64,000 nucleotides of DNA from Paramecium tetraurelia (taxonomy: Eukaryota > Ciliophora > Oligohymenophorea > Peniculida > Parameciidae): contig NW_001799055.1 in the NCBI RefSeq assembly GCF_000165425.1, forward strand, positions 537,677 to 601,676. The letters are read 5' to 3'. The notes beneath the pieces were generated by a model. That model was not told the origin of the DNA. It saw only the letters and a program-made list of their open reading frames with translations, and ran no database searches. The position numbers and the translations under genes were made by a program. Below, in pieces: positions 1 to 12,077 of the stretch (its first letter is position 1; the number at the start of each line of letters is the position of its first letter).

Positions 1-1872
1 GTTCCCATTTGTGGAGATGCTATTAAGGTTGAATAAGAAGAATGTGATGATGGTAATTTAATTATTGGGGATGGATGTGATTAAATGTGTAAGGTTGAAT
101 CTGGGTTTAAATGTGGATCCCTTTGTCAATTAATTGTCTATCCGAGTATTATATTTGAAGTCAATAAATCAGATAAATCATTTGATGAAGAAAGAGTTAT
201 CAGAATCAAAACCGATTCTCTTGTTTCTATCACCGGCAGCATTAATTCTATATTTTCATTCAAAGTAAATAATTGTGATAACTATTCTATTTCATATGTT
301 GATTTGACTCAATATTCAGATAAATTCACTTACTTATTCCTGGAATTGACCTTGATTTTTAAGTCATCTGTACCTGATCCTGAACTAGTTTGTTAGATCA
401 TTCATTAGACAGCTGTATTTAATTAGGAGGGTAACACATTTGGGGAAAAGAATTACATGATAAAATTAGAGGAATACCAAAAACCTTAACTTTCTACTGA
501 ATAGGCTACAGATGGATTGATGAAAATGAGTAAATATATACTCTACCTACTCTTCGGATTTGCAATATTGGCATTTCTCTTTGGTGGATTGAATATCTTC
601 TGGAATCTGTTGGATGCATTACAATTAGTTTCCTATCTCCAATTCTTTAATGTTTAGTATCCTTACAATTTAAACAACTATTTAACTATCTTTGGATTTG
701 CTCAATTTGACTTCATTAAAGATTACTTAGATTTGGAAGCATTCATCAGCCAATTTGTGAACACTCCAGATGCAGACTTCAAATTCAGAGAAGAGGGCTA
801 TTCAACAGTCTTCTATGTCAACATCATTACAGTCCTTACAGTATTTTTCATCACTCTCCTCACTTACATGGCATGCACACTATTGCTATCTACACTGACA
901 AAGTTTTCACACTCCTTTGTTTATGTGCCACTTCACTCCCAAGAACAAAGCATTTGCACCTTATTCATTTACAGAGCAACAAGAAATCTCTAAATTTAAC
1001 TTATGCGTTTCAACAAGGCATTTACATCTGGAGTTATTAGAACCTTCATGGCAGTGGCATTTGATTATAATCTCGCCTTGTTTTTATAATTAAAGGATTT
1101 CGATCTCAGTGATCCAATCCTTTTCACCAGTTTTCTTTTTTGTTTATCTGCTTTTGTTATTGAAATTGCATTTATCCATATGGCTGTTAAATATATGTCC
1201 AAACCAGCATTTGTATTTAAATAAAAAACTAGTATTGATAACTTTGGAGCTATTTATGAAGGCATTAAATTGGACAAAAATCCATTCACTTATTATTTCA
1301 ACATCATACTCTTAGTCAAGAAAATGCTCTTTATGATGTGTTTGGTTATGTTTTATTCCTCTCCCTGTCTACAAGTGGGATTGGTATCTCTCCTGAACAT
1401 TGTAATGGCTCTATATCTCATCAAAATTCAACCACTTGAGGACAAAGATGAATTATTCAAATAAGTAGGCTCTGAAATCTTCATCTGGCTAGCTGAGATG
1501 CTTATCTTAGGCTTTGCCATTAATGAATAATCGAACTCCTTAAATGAGGACTCACAACTTGTGATTGGTTGGTGCGTAATTGCATTGACTTCCTCTCTTA
1601 TCATATTCCAATTATTCATAGATGTCAAATAGCATATCAAATTTCTAATTACAGAGTATTCCATCATTAAAAAATTGCTCTATAAGCTTTAGTAGATGAT
1701 TTTCAAGAGGGAACCCTAATAAGAGTAAAATATTTTCCTCAAAGGAAGAAGAAGAATGGGAATTGAAAATATGACATCCTAAACCAATATTATGACTAAT
1801 AAATTGAAAACCCTAAGTAATTACAAATAAGGAAGAATGGTAACGTTTACCGTCAGCTCAAGTAGTAGCTGA
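1..1872 (+). CDS. Cysteine-rich multi-pass membrane protein, C-terminal part (5' truncated)
   Basis: The frame is open from base 1 to TGA at 1870-1872 (623 residues) when TAA/TAG are read as Gln. It begins inside a Cys-rich repeat with the pattern CGD...EECDDGN...GDGCDQMC, the Myxococcus-type (DUF4215-like) Cys repeat. A roughly 100-residue extracellular region follows, then about seven hydrophobic segments (first from about residue 175), then a Lys/Gln-rich cytosolic tail. The layout and the first TM block match the C-terminus of the large gene at 35476-41996, so the two are paralogues and most of this gene's Cys repeats lie outside the window. No intron is needed in this part. The function is unknown; a surface or sensory role is inference from the topology. 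Confidence 0.85.
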
Positions 1873-4021
1873 TATCAATCTAAATCTTTTCCTGTGTATA
1901 TTGTTTATATATTTATACATAATTTAATTAATTTTTCATAATTATTTTTACTCAACCCTTAGGTATAGGTTTATTAAATATTCTATATCATTTATAGGAT
2001 TACATCCTTCCTTTTTAGGATTCAAATTTTAATTTCAAATTATTCTAAATTTCTGTTTAATTCATAATTCATTTTTCAATAATATCATTTTAATGCAATT
2101 TATCTATGTTTTATAATTTTCATATATTTATTAATTTATGACAGAATTAGACATAATAGATAACTTTCTTAAATCATATAATTCTTCTCTATCTTCCTGA
2201 CTTATCCATTAATAACCATCGTCAGATTTAATAAAAGCATGCATGGTACACTTTTGAAAGATTTGTTGAAATTGGTTCATAAGGAAGGGGGATTTAGACG
2301 ATTTTATAGTAGTAATTTAGTATGATTTACAAAGGATTCTTTTATAGATATTGTCTAATTAATAACCCTAAGCATGTTTTTATGGAAGTAATAATAATTT
2401 ATCAAATACTATATATTAATAATCAATTTAACATATATAATTATATCGAAAAGATTATTAGCAAATATTAAAAGTTTAAATAAATTCACATTGTTTTACG
2501 AATATGTAGGAGAGTTTCTTATAAGAAATTGAATTAAGTTTATTTTTTCTATATTCTTCCTATCTAACCAAAGAAGTAATCTAAAACCAATTCAAGATAC
2601 TAGCAATTTAATAATTGTCTAGTGCAGAATACTAATCATATAGATAAATCTATAATTAACTGATAAAGGAGTGAGTTATCAATGGATCTTTCAATCTCTA
2701 GACACCAAATTGCTTATTGAATTGTTGAAGAGTTCATATATTATTTACGCTTTCGATTTCAATAAACTTTTAAGAAAAATAATGAGTTATTTCTTTGCAT
2801 TTTCACAGTATACATCAACATTTTAAAAATAACACAATTATTATTTTATTATGAGTAAAATAGGCAATCAAAATAATATAGTGTAAAGTATCCCAAAATA
2901 TTCGAATTAGTATTTAATTCAAACTCTCAAATGGCCTCTTGAATTAATTAGATCTTCTTAATCCTAAGTATCATTATATACTTCATCTGACAAATCAAAT
3001 TAAATGACAGAAATCTTGTTGATCCTTCAGTCGGATTAGGATTAATCACCTTTTCACCATAAGGAGAACTATAAACTCATTACTTATAAAATCTAACTAT
3101 TTTAGATATTGTTAGATTAACATCCATATACAAATCTTAAATCGATTTATAGACAAATTTTCATACTTATAAAACAATTCTATCTTAATAATAATTATTA
3201 TTATTATTCTACCAGTCGAGAGAAGAGAAAAACATATATATTAAATAATAGTATCTTTTTGTAATTATTCTTCCACTTTAATTCTTCTATCATTTTCCCC
3301 GTTCGTTTCCTTCATTCTTCTTCATTTAAAATCTAATTAAATTTTTAAATACTGTAGGTATTATCTCTAATATTATTTTATTAGCATCGATCTTCAATTA
3401 ATATATTCTCATTTCCTCTTAAAAGGATATTTTATTTTTATTAATTAAAGGTCATATTATTTTCTCAATCTCTATCATGAAATATTTAGCTCTTACAATT
3501 ATATATTAATAAATCTCAAATTTATAATATAACTTAAAAAAGTAGATTTGCTGAATTTTTCAGTATAAAATTTTAAACATATATAATTAAAGCTGCTATT
3601 AAAATAGCATTAGAAAGCATAAAACTGGATAAGATATTATCTAATTTAATATTATTTGTTATAACTTCAATAATTAAAGGCAATCCAAAATCCGATTGCA
3701 TTCATAGGTAATCATCATGAATAATATAGTATTAATTCTGTATAAAATTGAAGGACTATTGATTTCATATTATTTTCAATAATTAATTGATTATATAAAT
3801 ATTTAACTGCAAATGAAGTAATTTATCCAAATATTCTTGCCTTAGTTAAACTCCATCTATGAGATAATTTTAATAATATGGATAACAAGGGTACCCATAA
3901 TAAATACAATAGTACGGCTCTCCTAAAGCTGCAATTCCGTAAGATTATTTTATATATAATTTAGTTCGTTTCAATAGACAACACAAAATCAATAATTGCA
4001 GACGTAACCAATTGATATAAT
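1873..4021. other. Gene-poor AT-rich stretch with possible gene relics
   Basis: No intact gene was found in these 2.1 kb. Around 2190-2390 the + strand reads like a fragment of a mitochondrial-carrier repeat (a PL..I.VRF-like start, then HKEGGFRRFY), but it is broken by TGA and has no start. On the - strand around 3900-4000 there is a short open Tyr/Cys-rich reading. A (TTA/ATT)n run lies near 3190-3210. These are weak traces of decayed genes at best. Confidence 0.35.
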
Positions 4022-4899
4022 ATGAAAGACAACAAAGCAGATAAGGGAATAGAGCAGATGTTCATCATTTTGAGAGACCTCTTTAAGTAGTGCCATAAGA
4101 GGACATTGAGTAAAAGTGGAAGGAGAAATGCTGTAACTAATAGTGTTATGAATGATAGTAAGACTAGAGATGCATGTATATGAATTACAAGTTGAAATTT
4201 AAAGACTGAGATTGCAAAATAGTGGTGGCTAGATTACGTACATCTAGGATGACACAAGAGTAATTTAGATATTTAGAGAGTTAGATTAATGAGTTAATGT
4301 AAGCAAATAAGGAGATAAGGAATTAGGAATAATAGATGAGAATACAAAATAAGTAATTGTTAGAGGATTTGGAATCTTGGAAATCTAGATATAAGTTACT
4401 TTAGGAGTCGAATTCAAAGAGTTCAGGCTTGGATGAAGAGATTAGATAGTTGAAGAAGAAGATAAATGAATTAACTGAGGACCTAGCAGGCAGTCACGAA
4501 TAAATCCAATTGAGAGATAATGAGATTTTGAATTTGAAGCAATTATTACATGATAAAGACAACGAGTTAGATCAATTGGATGCTCGTATCAGGGAGTTGG
4601 AAATGATGTGCGAGAATTATTCTCAATCAGAAACACAAATTATAAGTCTCTAAGGAGAAGTGGAATTGTGGAAGAAAAAGTTCAAATAGGTGAATGAGTA
4701 GAACTCAGATTTGGCAGAGAAGTTGACTATGGCTGAAACATAATTAGAAGCCATTAAAAAGAGATAGGTGACTGTCACTAAGGAAACTGAAGTTCGAAAG
4801 AGTGGTACTTATGGGGGAGGAACAACTACTTCATATGAATAGAATGTAATAAAAGGTGCTTAATTATTACATCCAAGAGGTTCATAATATTTAAAATGA
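4022..4899 (+). CDS. Coiled-coil protein, function unknown
   Basis: Reading from ATG 4022 to TGA 4897-4899 gives 280 residues if one 35-nt intron (about 4174-4208) is removed; without it a TGA lies in frame. If that intron is wrong, the next start is ATG 4249. From about residue 60 to 265 the sequence is heptad-like and rich in Glu, Lys, Gln and Leu (for example LESWKSRYKLLQES and LDARIRELEMM), a long alpha-helical coiled coil. The tail is a short Gly/Thr/Ser segment. No catalytic motif is visible. Such proteins in ciliates are often cytoskeletal or basal-body parts, but nothing here proves that. The next gene, RPS23, starts 48 bp downstream on the same strand. Confidence 0.75.
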
Positions 4900-4947
4900 A
4901 TATTTTTGAAAAAACAAATTAAATAAAATCTTTTTTATTTTTTTATC

Positions 4948-5399
4948 ATGGGTGTTGGTAAACCTAGAGGTATGAGAGCTGGAAGAAAGCTCAAAGATCA
5001 CAGAAGAGTTAACAGATGGGCTGATAAGGAATACAATAAGGCTATGATTGGATCAAGATATAAAAATCCATTTATGGGTGCATCACATGCTAAGGGATTG
5101 GTTGTTGAAAAAATCGGAGTGTAATTATCATATTCTATAATCTTAGTGAATCCAAACAGCCAAACTCTGCTGTCAGAAAGTGCGTTAGAGTGTTGCTCAA
5201 GAAAAATGGTAAAAAAATATCAGCCTTCGTTCCAAAGGATGGTTGCTTGAACTTTTTAAATGAAAACGACGAAGTCACAGTAGCTGGATTCGGAAGAAAA
5301 GGACATGCAGTCGGTGATATTCCAGGGGTCAGATTCAAGATTATTGCTGTTAAAGGAAAATCATTGCTTGCTTTGTGGTTGGGCAAGGTTGAAAAATGA
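4948..5399 (+). CDS. RPS23: Ribosomal protein uS12 (eukaryotic RPS23)
   Basis: The spliced product is 141 residues, close to the usual 143. The start [20 protein letters not shown] and the motifs [23 protein letters not shown] and [18 protein letters not shown] are diagnostic of eukaryotic uS12, a protein of the small-subunit decoding centre. The PNSA loop with its conserved Pro is intact. One 26-nt intron (5121-5146, GTAATT...CTTAG) splits the codon for Val in GVESKQPN. Removing it restores the frame exactly, which makes this gene the best calibrator in the window for intron size. The stop is TGA at 5397-5399. Confidence 0.98.
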
Positions 5400-7065
5400 T
5401 AGTACAAATACATTATAAATATATATATTGAAGACCTCCATAAACAGCTCACATTATATTTTTATTAATTTTTTTTCCCTTCACCTTCAAATTCCTTTTT
5501 TATTATCCACATACTTTTGAATAAGATAAATAGAACTGCCTTATAAACATAAAGTCATTCTCAAAGAAGAAGCCCAAATATTAACCTTTCATGTTTATAG
5601 CTCATACGTTTGCAACTTTGGTAACCACTCCTTTTATTTCTCAAACCAATGTTTGAGAATCTTTGAATCAAGGAAGTTCCTCATTTCAATACAACCTTAC
5701 TGGATAGAGGCTTACCTGAATCCAATCTCTTTATAGAACTTACTAGGATTTCAAGAAATTGCTATTAATAAGTAGATAATAATCTATTCCATCAAAACAT
5801 AATTTTTCAGGAAACATTAAGATTTTAGGAACCCATTTTTCTCAAAATCTCATCTATATCATGTTGTTATCAGGCCTCATTTACCCTATAATTATTTTTT
5901 TTAATATTGCTGAACTCTAGATGCTTGACTTAGCTTGAGCTTCTTGATAATTTCGAACTCAATTGAAGAGATAACAAATTCTATTTTACAGATTTTGTAA
6001 TCTAGATTCTGATCTTCTTAATAAATTATCATTACATTTAATTCTGCCAAATTGATTCTGCTTCACTAAATTGGATATAAAAATTCCATCATAAATTGGA
6101 CTAGCATCCAAATTTACTCCTATTCCTTCTAAGTTTCACATGCAAATCATAGCTTAGTCAATTGAATTACATTAATATATCAACTTTATCTTTACCTCTT
6201 TTGGTAACCATGCTATGCATAGAAGGTGTATTTACATATTTAATCCGTATCATTCATATCTTTATAATAATTTTCTGTTATGACTGTTTTATTTTCATCC
6301 TTCCCTTATATTATCTGTAGTTTACATATATTTCTTTAGTATTTGCAACTAGCAAATTCCTATATTTTTGAAATTCAATTCTTAATTATTTGCTGATTAT
6401 ACAACTAAATGAAAACCACTTTTGACTTATCATGTCAATAACCATTGAGTTATTTACGAAAGTATCATTGCCCAAAAAATAAAATTTAATCTGAAAACTA
6501 AAAAACTTTAGTATATCAATCTTTCCTTAATGTTTTAATTAATAATGTTGATTCTATTAAATCTTAATCCAAAAATATATTCTAAAATCGCTAAAACAGC
6601 GATATTTCTGATTTCAACCGAATGTGCTGATGTCTTATCACTTAAATGTATGATGGTTAGAATAATAATAATGTCTAATTATAATTTAAATATATTTAGC
6701 TTAAATATTTATAATTTGAATTGTGAATAGGGAACAGAGAATGCTGGAAAATAAATATTCTTCTCTCTAATTTGTTCTGAGCTCATTTGATATTAGTTTT
6801 TGATTGCTCTGAGAGAACAATTGATAACCGACATTCACAAAATTATGAAATATTAATTTACAAGGATCTAAGAATATTTTTTCACATTTCCTATATTTGT
6901 GTATTCTACAAAGTATCTTATCTATTATCCACTGTAGTTTAAACTCTGTTTTAAAAAGACTGAGTAATAATAAATTAAATATATAAATTTTTGAAGATGA
7001 TAAACAGATCTCCAACAATGAAAACTTATAATAAATAAAATCAAAGCTAAGATCCACTGCTCATT
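5400..7065. other. Intergenic AT-rich region, no gene supported
   Basis: A + frame at about 5670-5960 and a - frame at about 6620-7057 lack TGA for 95-145 codons. Neither has convincing domains, codon composition or splice logic, and in DNA this AT-rich such runs can arise by chance. The - strand run ends close to the start of the channel gene at 7066 and may include its promoter. Nothing else is recognisable. Confidence 0.4.
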
Positions 7066-9992
7066 ATGACTCCTCCCAGTAGCTTGCGTGAAATTAGTTG
7101 TTCATTTAGAGGGAATCTAAATCGATATGTAACAATATAAAGTAGGAGAAATAAATAAGAGCAATAAGAAGATTAATAACACTCAAGATAATACAGAATG
7201 CATTTGCAAAGAATGTATCAGGAGACTTTTATTAAACAATTGCTCGATAAAACTAAGCCAACAAGCAAAATGAACAATTATTAAAAGTAAGTTCTTGATG
7301 ACCTGTAATTTGGATAGGATACATAAATAGATGATATAGATAGTAGTTGTTATAAATTTATGTTCAACTATTTCAACAATTATCCTATTATATAACCGTA
7401 AAGCAATTTAAAAATTTGTTCAGATATTATTTTCATTATAAACACATTGATAATCTTAATATGGTTGCCATTAAAATATTCATTCGAACTCGATTAGATT
7501 CTATAAATATTAAACTACAATAATTACGAAATAATTGAATACCTACTCATAGTGATGTTGGCATTCGAAATAATCCTCTAATTCAATTAGGCCTATATAT
7601 TTAAGGGCAAAGTAATTAAGTAATAAGTTCTTATTGTATTAGTTAGCGCTACCATATAATATACAACTATTTGAAATAAGACATGATTAAGGACCTCATC
7701 TGTTTGGTGTCCTTGATAGTTCTTTTATTGTAAACCTTCGAGGCTGGGGAATTGAATTTAGTCCTCTTGTGTGCTTTTGGGCTTCTTCAAGGATCAAAAT
7801 TGTTGAAGGTTGTGAACAACACGCTGGAATATTATAACATTCAGTAGAACAATTTGATTCCATTGGTCATAAATGTGATTGGGGTAATTTATTTGATTCA
7901 TCTTGTGTCATGCATATAGTACACTCTAATAAAGGAAGTGAACAATGCAAATTCCTTAGAGAATGTAATTTAGCAGTATGTTCAATGTTTTAATTGGGCA
8001 TCAGTCTATTTGACAAGTGCAGGATTTTCGAATATAGAGTCGAATAATAATGAGCAACTGATATTCTCATCAGTGATATCGATAGTTTCTATATTGATTG
8101 ATGGATTTATATCTATAAAAATAGGTTTGTTTTTGTATAATCATTCTCAAAGGATCAAGCATAATTAATACATCAATATGATGACTAATTTCATGAATTT
8201 AAATAGCATAAATTTGAATCTCCAACACAGAATTCGTAGTTATTTGTAATACATTTATAAAGTAATATAAAAGAATAATAATATAGTAAGAACAGTAGAT
8301 GAATGATGAAGATATTACTCAGATAATGGTGAAGTTGTCACACTAGCTGAGAAGTGAGTTGAAACACTAATTATAAGCCAACATTTTGGAGCAATGCAAA
8401 ATGATATCCTAAAATTTCTCTTTGAAGTTGAGGAAACAGTTAGTGTATTATATGGAGGAATTGAAGACAGTGCCTGAACAACGAATCTTAACTTTGAATG
8501 AATAAGATGATAGTTCAATATATTTTATCAATAAGGGTGAAGTCAATGTGATATTCGAATAAACAAACAATATGAATGAGAAATATCCCCGTAATCATAT
8601 AAAGACTTTGCAAAAAGGAGAGTACTTTGGATTCTTGGGGTTTATAACTGGGAGTGTAAGGACAGCCACAATAATAAGTAAAGGATTCTGTTAATTGTAC
8701 AAAATCTAACGAAATCATTTTGTAAATTTGCTTGAACAATTTCCGGATGACAAAGAGAAGTTCTATATGATAAAAGATAAAGTTTAATTTCAACAGGACC
8801 TGTCTATGATTGATGCGAGATGCTATAGTTGCAAATCCACCAGTCATTTGGTGAATCAATGTCCATTCCTACATTTTGAACCTGATAAGGATAGAGTGGT
8901 CAAATAGCAATTGTATCCAATCTAGTAGGAAAGAGAGGAGATGTAATGAAATTAGAATTAAAATAGATAACGGAAATCCAAGTACATTAACGCCTTGTTA
9001 CAGCAAGCAGTAATTCAAGATTTGGCTAAAGAATTGATGAAAGATTTGGAGCACGTTGAAGAAAGTGAAAACATATCAGAAAGTTAATCTTAAGACATTC
9101 AGACAAGAACCATAAAAAGTATTATTATTTAGTTATTTAATTAATAGGTACTTCGAATGTCCAAACCAGAAGTCTCAGCAAATCTTTTAGCCAATATAGC
9201 AATCAGTTGAGTAAGTTTAGTCATAGACCTTCTTAAACATTGACAGTCGCATAAAGTCAAAACTACCAGTCCTTGATGTCCCAAGAGGAAATAGGGAAGT
9301 TCGAGTAAGAACTGATAAAGAAGATGCCATTGCATAGAAGGTCTCAGTAAAAGGAAACAGCAGGTTTCGGTGCCAGATTTGAATCGTAGATGCATAATCC
9401 AATCTAAGACCATGATGAGGATATACCGAACATTGACATGATGGATGATGAAGTTTAAGTGTTCCAATAGGAGAGTCATAAGCCTTCTCAATAATTGTAT
9501 TATTCAGACAAGAGTCCAAGAATTCATAGAAGAATCTAATAGAAGGTTAAATTTGATCAAAATTTACTTGGGATAAAGAACAGGAGATCAAGCTTAATCT
9601 ACGAGAATTATATTTAACAATTGTATGAGGAAGAACACTATCAAATAGAATTCGTAAGATTGCTTTCATTACCAACCATAGCCCATCCTAACTTAGCCCT
9701 CTGTGGGAGACTTTGATAAGATCTGTGAGTTCAGAGAGTATTATCCAGAATATAACATCTCCAGAGTTATGAGGTTTCTGCATAGAGTGACCTAGACGTA
9801 TCGTAGACAACCGACAAATTCCTTATATTCATTTTTATTCATTGCCATCCAGAAGGGACATGCCATGAAGGACAAATTGCATCATTTCCACAGCAGAAGC
9901 AATATCAAACCAAGCAATAATAGAAGGATATATAAGTATTTGATATTCAAATATTAATTAGGAAGGGCAAAATCAAAACGGTTATATTTTGA
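7066..9992 (+). CDS. Cyclic-nucleotide-gated (CNG/HCN-type) ion channel, atypical pore
   Basis: Removing six introns (7620-7642, 8295-8322, 8943-8966, 9119-9147, 9654-9681, 9936-9961; 23-29 nt) gives 922 residues. An N-terminal cytosolic region is followed by S1-S6: S1 around ICSDIIFIINTLIILIW, S2 around EYLLIVMLAFEIIL, S3 DLICLVSLIVLLL, a weakly charged S4, and S5/S6 flanking the pore. The pore reads NWASVYLTSAGFSNIES where K+ channels have T-x-GYGD. A C-linker, a cyclic-nucleotide-binding fold (GEYFGFLGFITGSVRTATII) and a CCHC zinc knuckle (CYSCKSTSHLVNQC) follow, as in many ciliate channels of this family. The Arg of the phosphate cassette is present but its surroundings diverge, so ligand binding is uncertain. 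It acts in the plasma or ciliary membrane by family analogy. Confidence 0.87.
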
Positions 9993-10057
9993 ATTAAATA
10001 ATCATGTTTTTATTTATATTTATAGTTTATTTTACTAAATGACAAATAATAAAATAT

Positions 10058-10426
10058 ATGCTAAAAAGAGATAAGAAGCAGAAGGTCGACAAGATAGTGC
10101 AGACTAATATGGAGGAGGATCCAAGACAATTCTATTTGATTGACACTCAAGAAGAGGTGAGTGGACACATTTTGGAAAGATTGAGACAACAACCCATCGT
10201 CTAAATGAAAAAGGTTGCCTTTGACAAAGAACACGGAAACACTATTGATAGTGTGCCCATCAACATTAAATCACATGTTAAATCGGAAAACGAATTATAC
10301 TTTGAATTGCAATACTAAAACCCAAACTTATTACCATCTTATTACCCTTTCTACTTCTTAAGAGAGAGATTCCCCAAACTGCTGATTGAATATTATAAGA
10401 ATAACAGTGTTTTAATATTGAAATGA
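10058..10426 (+). CDS. Small conserved-looking unknown protein
   Basis: An intronless frame of 122 residues starts at ATG 10058 and ends at TGA 10424-10426. The N-terminus is basic (MLKRDKKQKVDK), the middle is mixed charged, and the C-terminal third is rich in Tyr, Phe and Pro (LLPSYYPFYFLRERFPKLL). No domain is recognised. An upstream ATG at 10038 is out of frame. The stop lies only 10 bp from the stop of the convergent MORN gene (10437), so their 3' ends nearly touch. Confidence 0.7.
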
Positions 10427-10436
10427 AATTTAAAAG

Positions 10437-11954
10437 TCATAATGATTTTTTATTAACTAATTTTCCATTATCATAAACATTTATACAATATGGTTTATCC
10501 CTCAACAACTTGAAAACCATATGTTCTCCATGTTGTTTCCCTTGAACATACTCACCGATCTCTCTCAGCCCATTCTCAACATCAGTGTAGATCCCTTACC
10601 CATGTCTTTGTCCATCCTTGTAAGTCCCCTCAAAAATGTTATCAGTTATGTACTTGTATACTCCTGGCCCTTCCCTTTTATCATTCATGTACTCTCCTGT
10701 AAAGCTAACTAAATTATCACTCAATACATCTCGCCATTAGGAAATTTGACTATGGCACTCCCATGTCTCAAACCAGATTTAAATTATCCGACATACAGTT
10801 CCCCATTTTTGTATTAAAACGATCCGATACCTTCCTTCCTATCCTGCACAAAATCTCCTTCATACTCATCCCCAGTTGCATACTTATACAACCCCTTTCC
10901 ATGAAATTGTCCCATTTTCCATTGTCCTTAATACTCGTCTCCTGAAGTGTATCTCATGATTCCAAACCCCTCTCTGATATCATTCTTTAGATCTCCCTGA
11001 TAATACTCTCCTTTGAATTGGACCTGAATCCCTCTGCCTTCTATCTTCTCATTCACCCATTTCCCCTATTTAATCCAGTAACGCTTTTTCTAATCCACCA
11101 GCAATTGTTGACCCCACACAAAATTGTCATCTCTAAAAACACCGTATTAATATGTCTAAGCCACTTTATTAAATAACAATCCTATCAAAGTCAAATTATT
11201 TCTTACCTCTTCCATACTTCTTGTCTCCTTTTACTTCCCCAATATAGAAGTCTTCATTTGGATACTCTATTTTAGTTACCTCTGGACTTCGAGTCAATAA
11301 AAATTCTGGTTATATCCAATCATATTTAATTTGATGAGTTTGTACAAACTGTTTCAATTAATCATTCTAGATATTCTTTTCCAGAATATCATTGAAATCC
11401 AGCAACTTAATTTTATCATCCAAATCATTGCTAATTTTTAACAAATCCTATATGCCCATTCTCTATCCAATAAAATTGGTTATATCTTCAATGCTATCCA
11501 AGATTCTCTCATCATGGAATGTTGCTAGTAATTGGCATTGTTCATTTGTAAATTAATTGATATTGCCTTATTGCAAAATCACAAAACTATCTGCTAAATC
11601 CTCCAACATGGAGTACAATTATTGTATGTCGTGAATGTAATACTAAAGCAATTTCTCCAATTGTTCACTGATATTCTGCACAACCTACTTAAACTATTCT
11701 GCCTTCTGCTATAGGATTATCGTAAGTTGCAATTTGTCAAATTTAGCAATTGAATCCTTACACAATTATTGAACTTATGAAATTGTCTTCGCATCCTTCA
11801 CATGCTCACTATGATAATCATTATAGCAGAAGCAACACATTAACTTCTTATCACAATGAGGGTTTAAGCAAATGGCTATCAATCTGTTGGATCCCTCATC
11901 ATGTAGTCTGTCACACTTTTTTTCTGTTTTTATATATGATTAAGACTATTGCAT
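10437..11954 (-). CDS. B-box zinc finger + coiled coil + MORN repeat protein
   Basis: The spliced product is 489 residues, with introns at 11182-11206 (25 nt) and 10705-10727 (23 nt). ATG at 11954 begins MQQSQSYIKTEKKCD. Residues about 14-55 carry a B-box-like zinc site (CDRLH...CLNPHCDKKLMCCFC....H..H). A helical, probably coiled-coil region of about 170 residues follows. From about residue 250 come MORN motifs of the type G-x-Y-x-G-x-W/F-x-x-G-x-x-x-G-x-G (for example GEYYQGDLKNDIREGFG and DEYEGDFVQDRKEGIG). MORN repeats usually contact membranes or serve as scaffolds, and B-boxes mediate protein contacts. The precise role is unknown. A related B-box protein lies at 21196-22304. Confidence 0.85.
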
Positions 11955-12077
11955 TAATATAATTTTATTTTCAATAATTATAGAGATGAATATATAGATG
12001 AATATACCTAATTTTCAAATTAATTACTGCATTTTGACTACTACTCAAATGCAAATATATTTAATAAACTATACATC

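Noticed and set aside
1428-1667. Open - strand frame of 79 codons
   Set aside because: It is antisense to the C-terminus of the Cys-rich membrane protein, whose frame is continuous and has good TM segments.
5135-5452. - strand frame of 105 codons over RPS23
   Set aside because: Antisense to exon 2 of a certain ribosomal protein gene.
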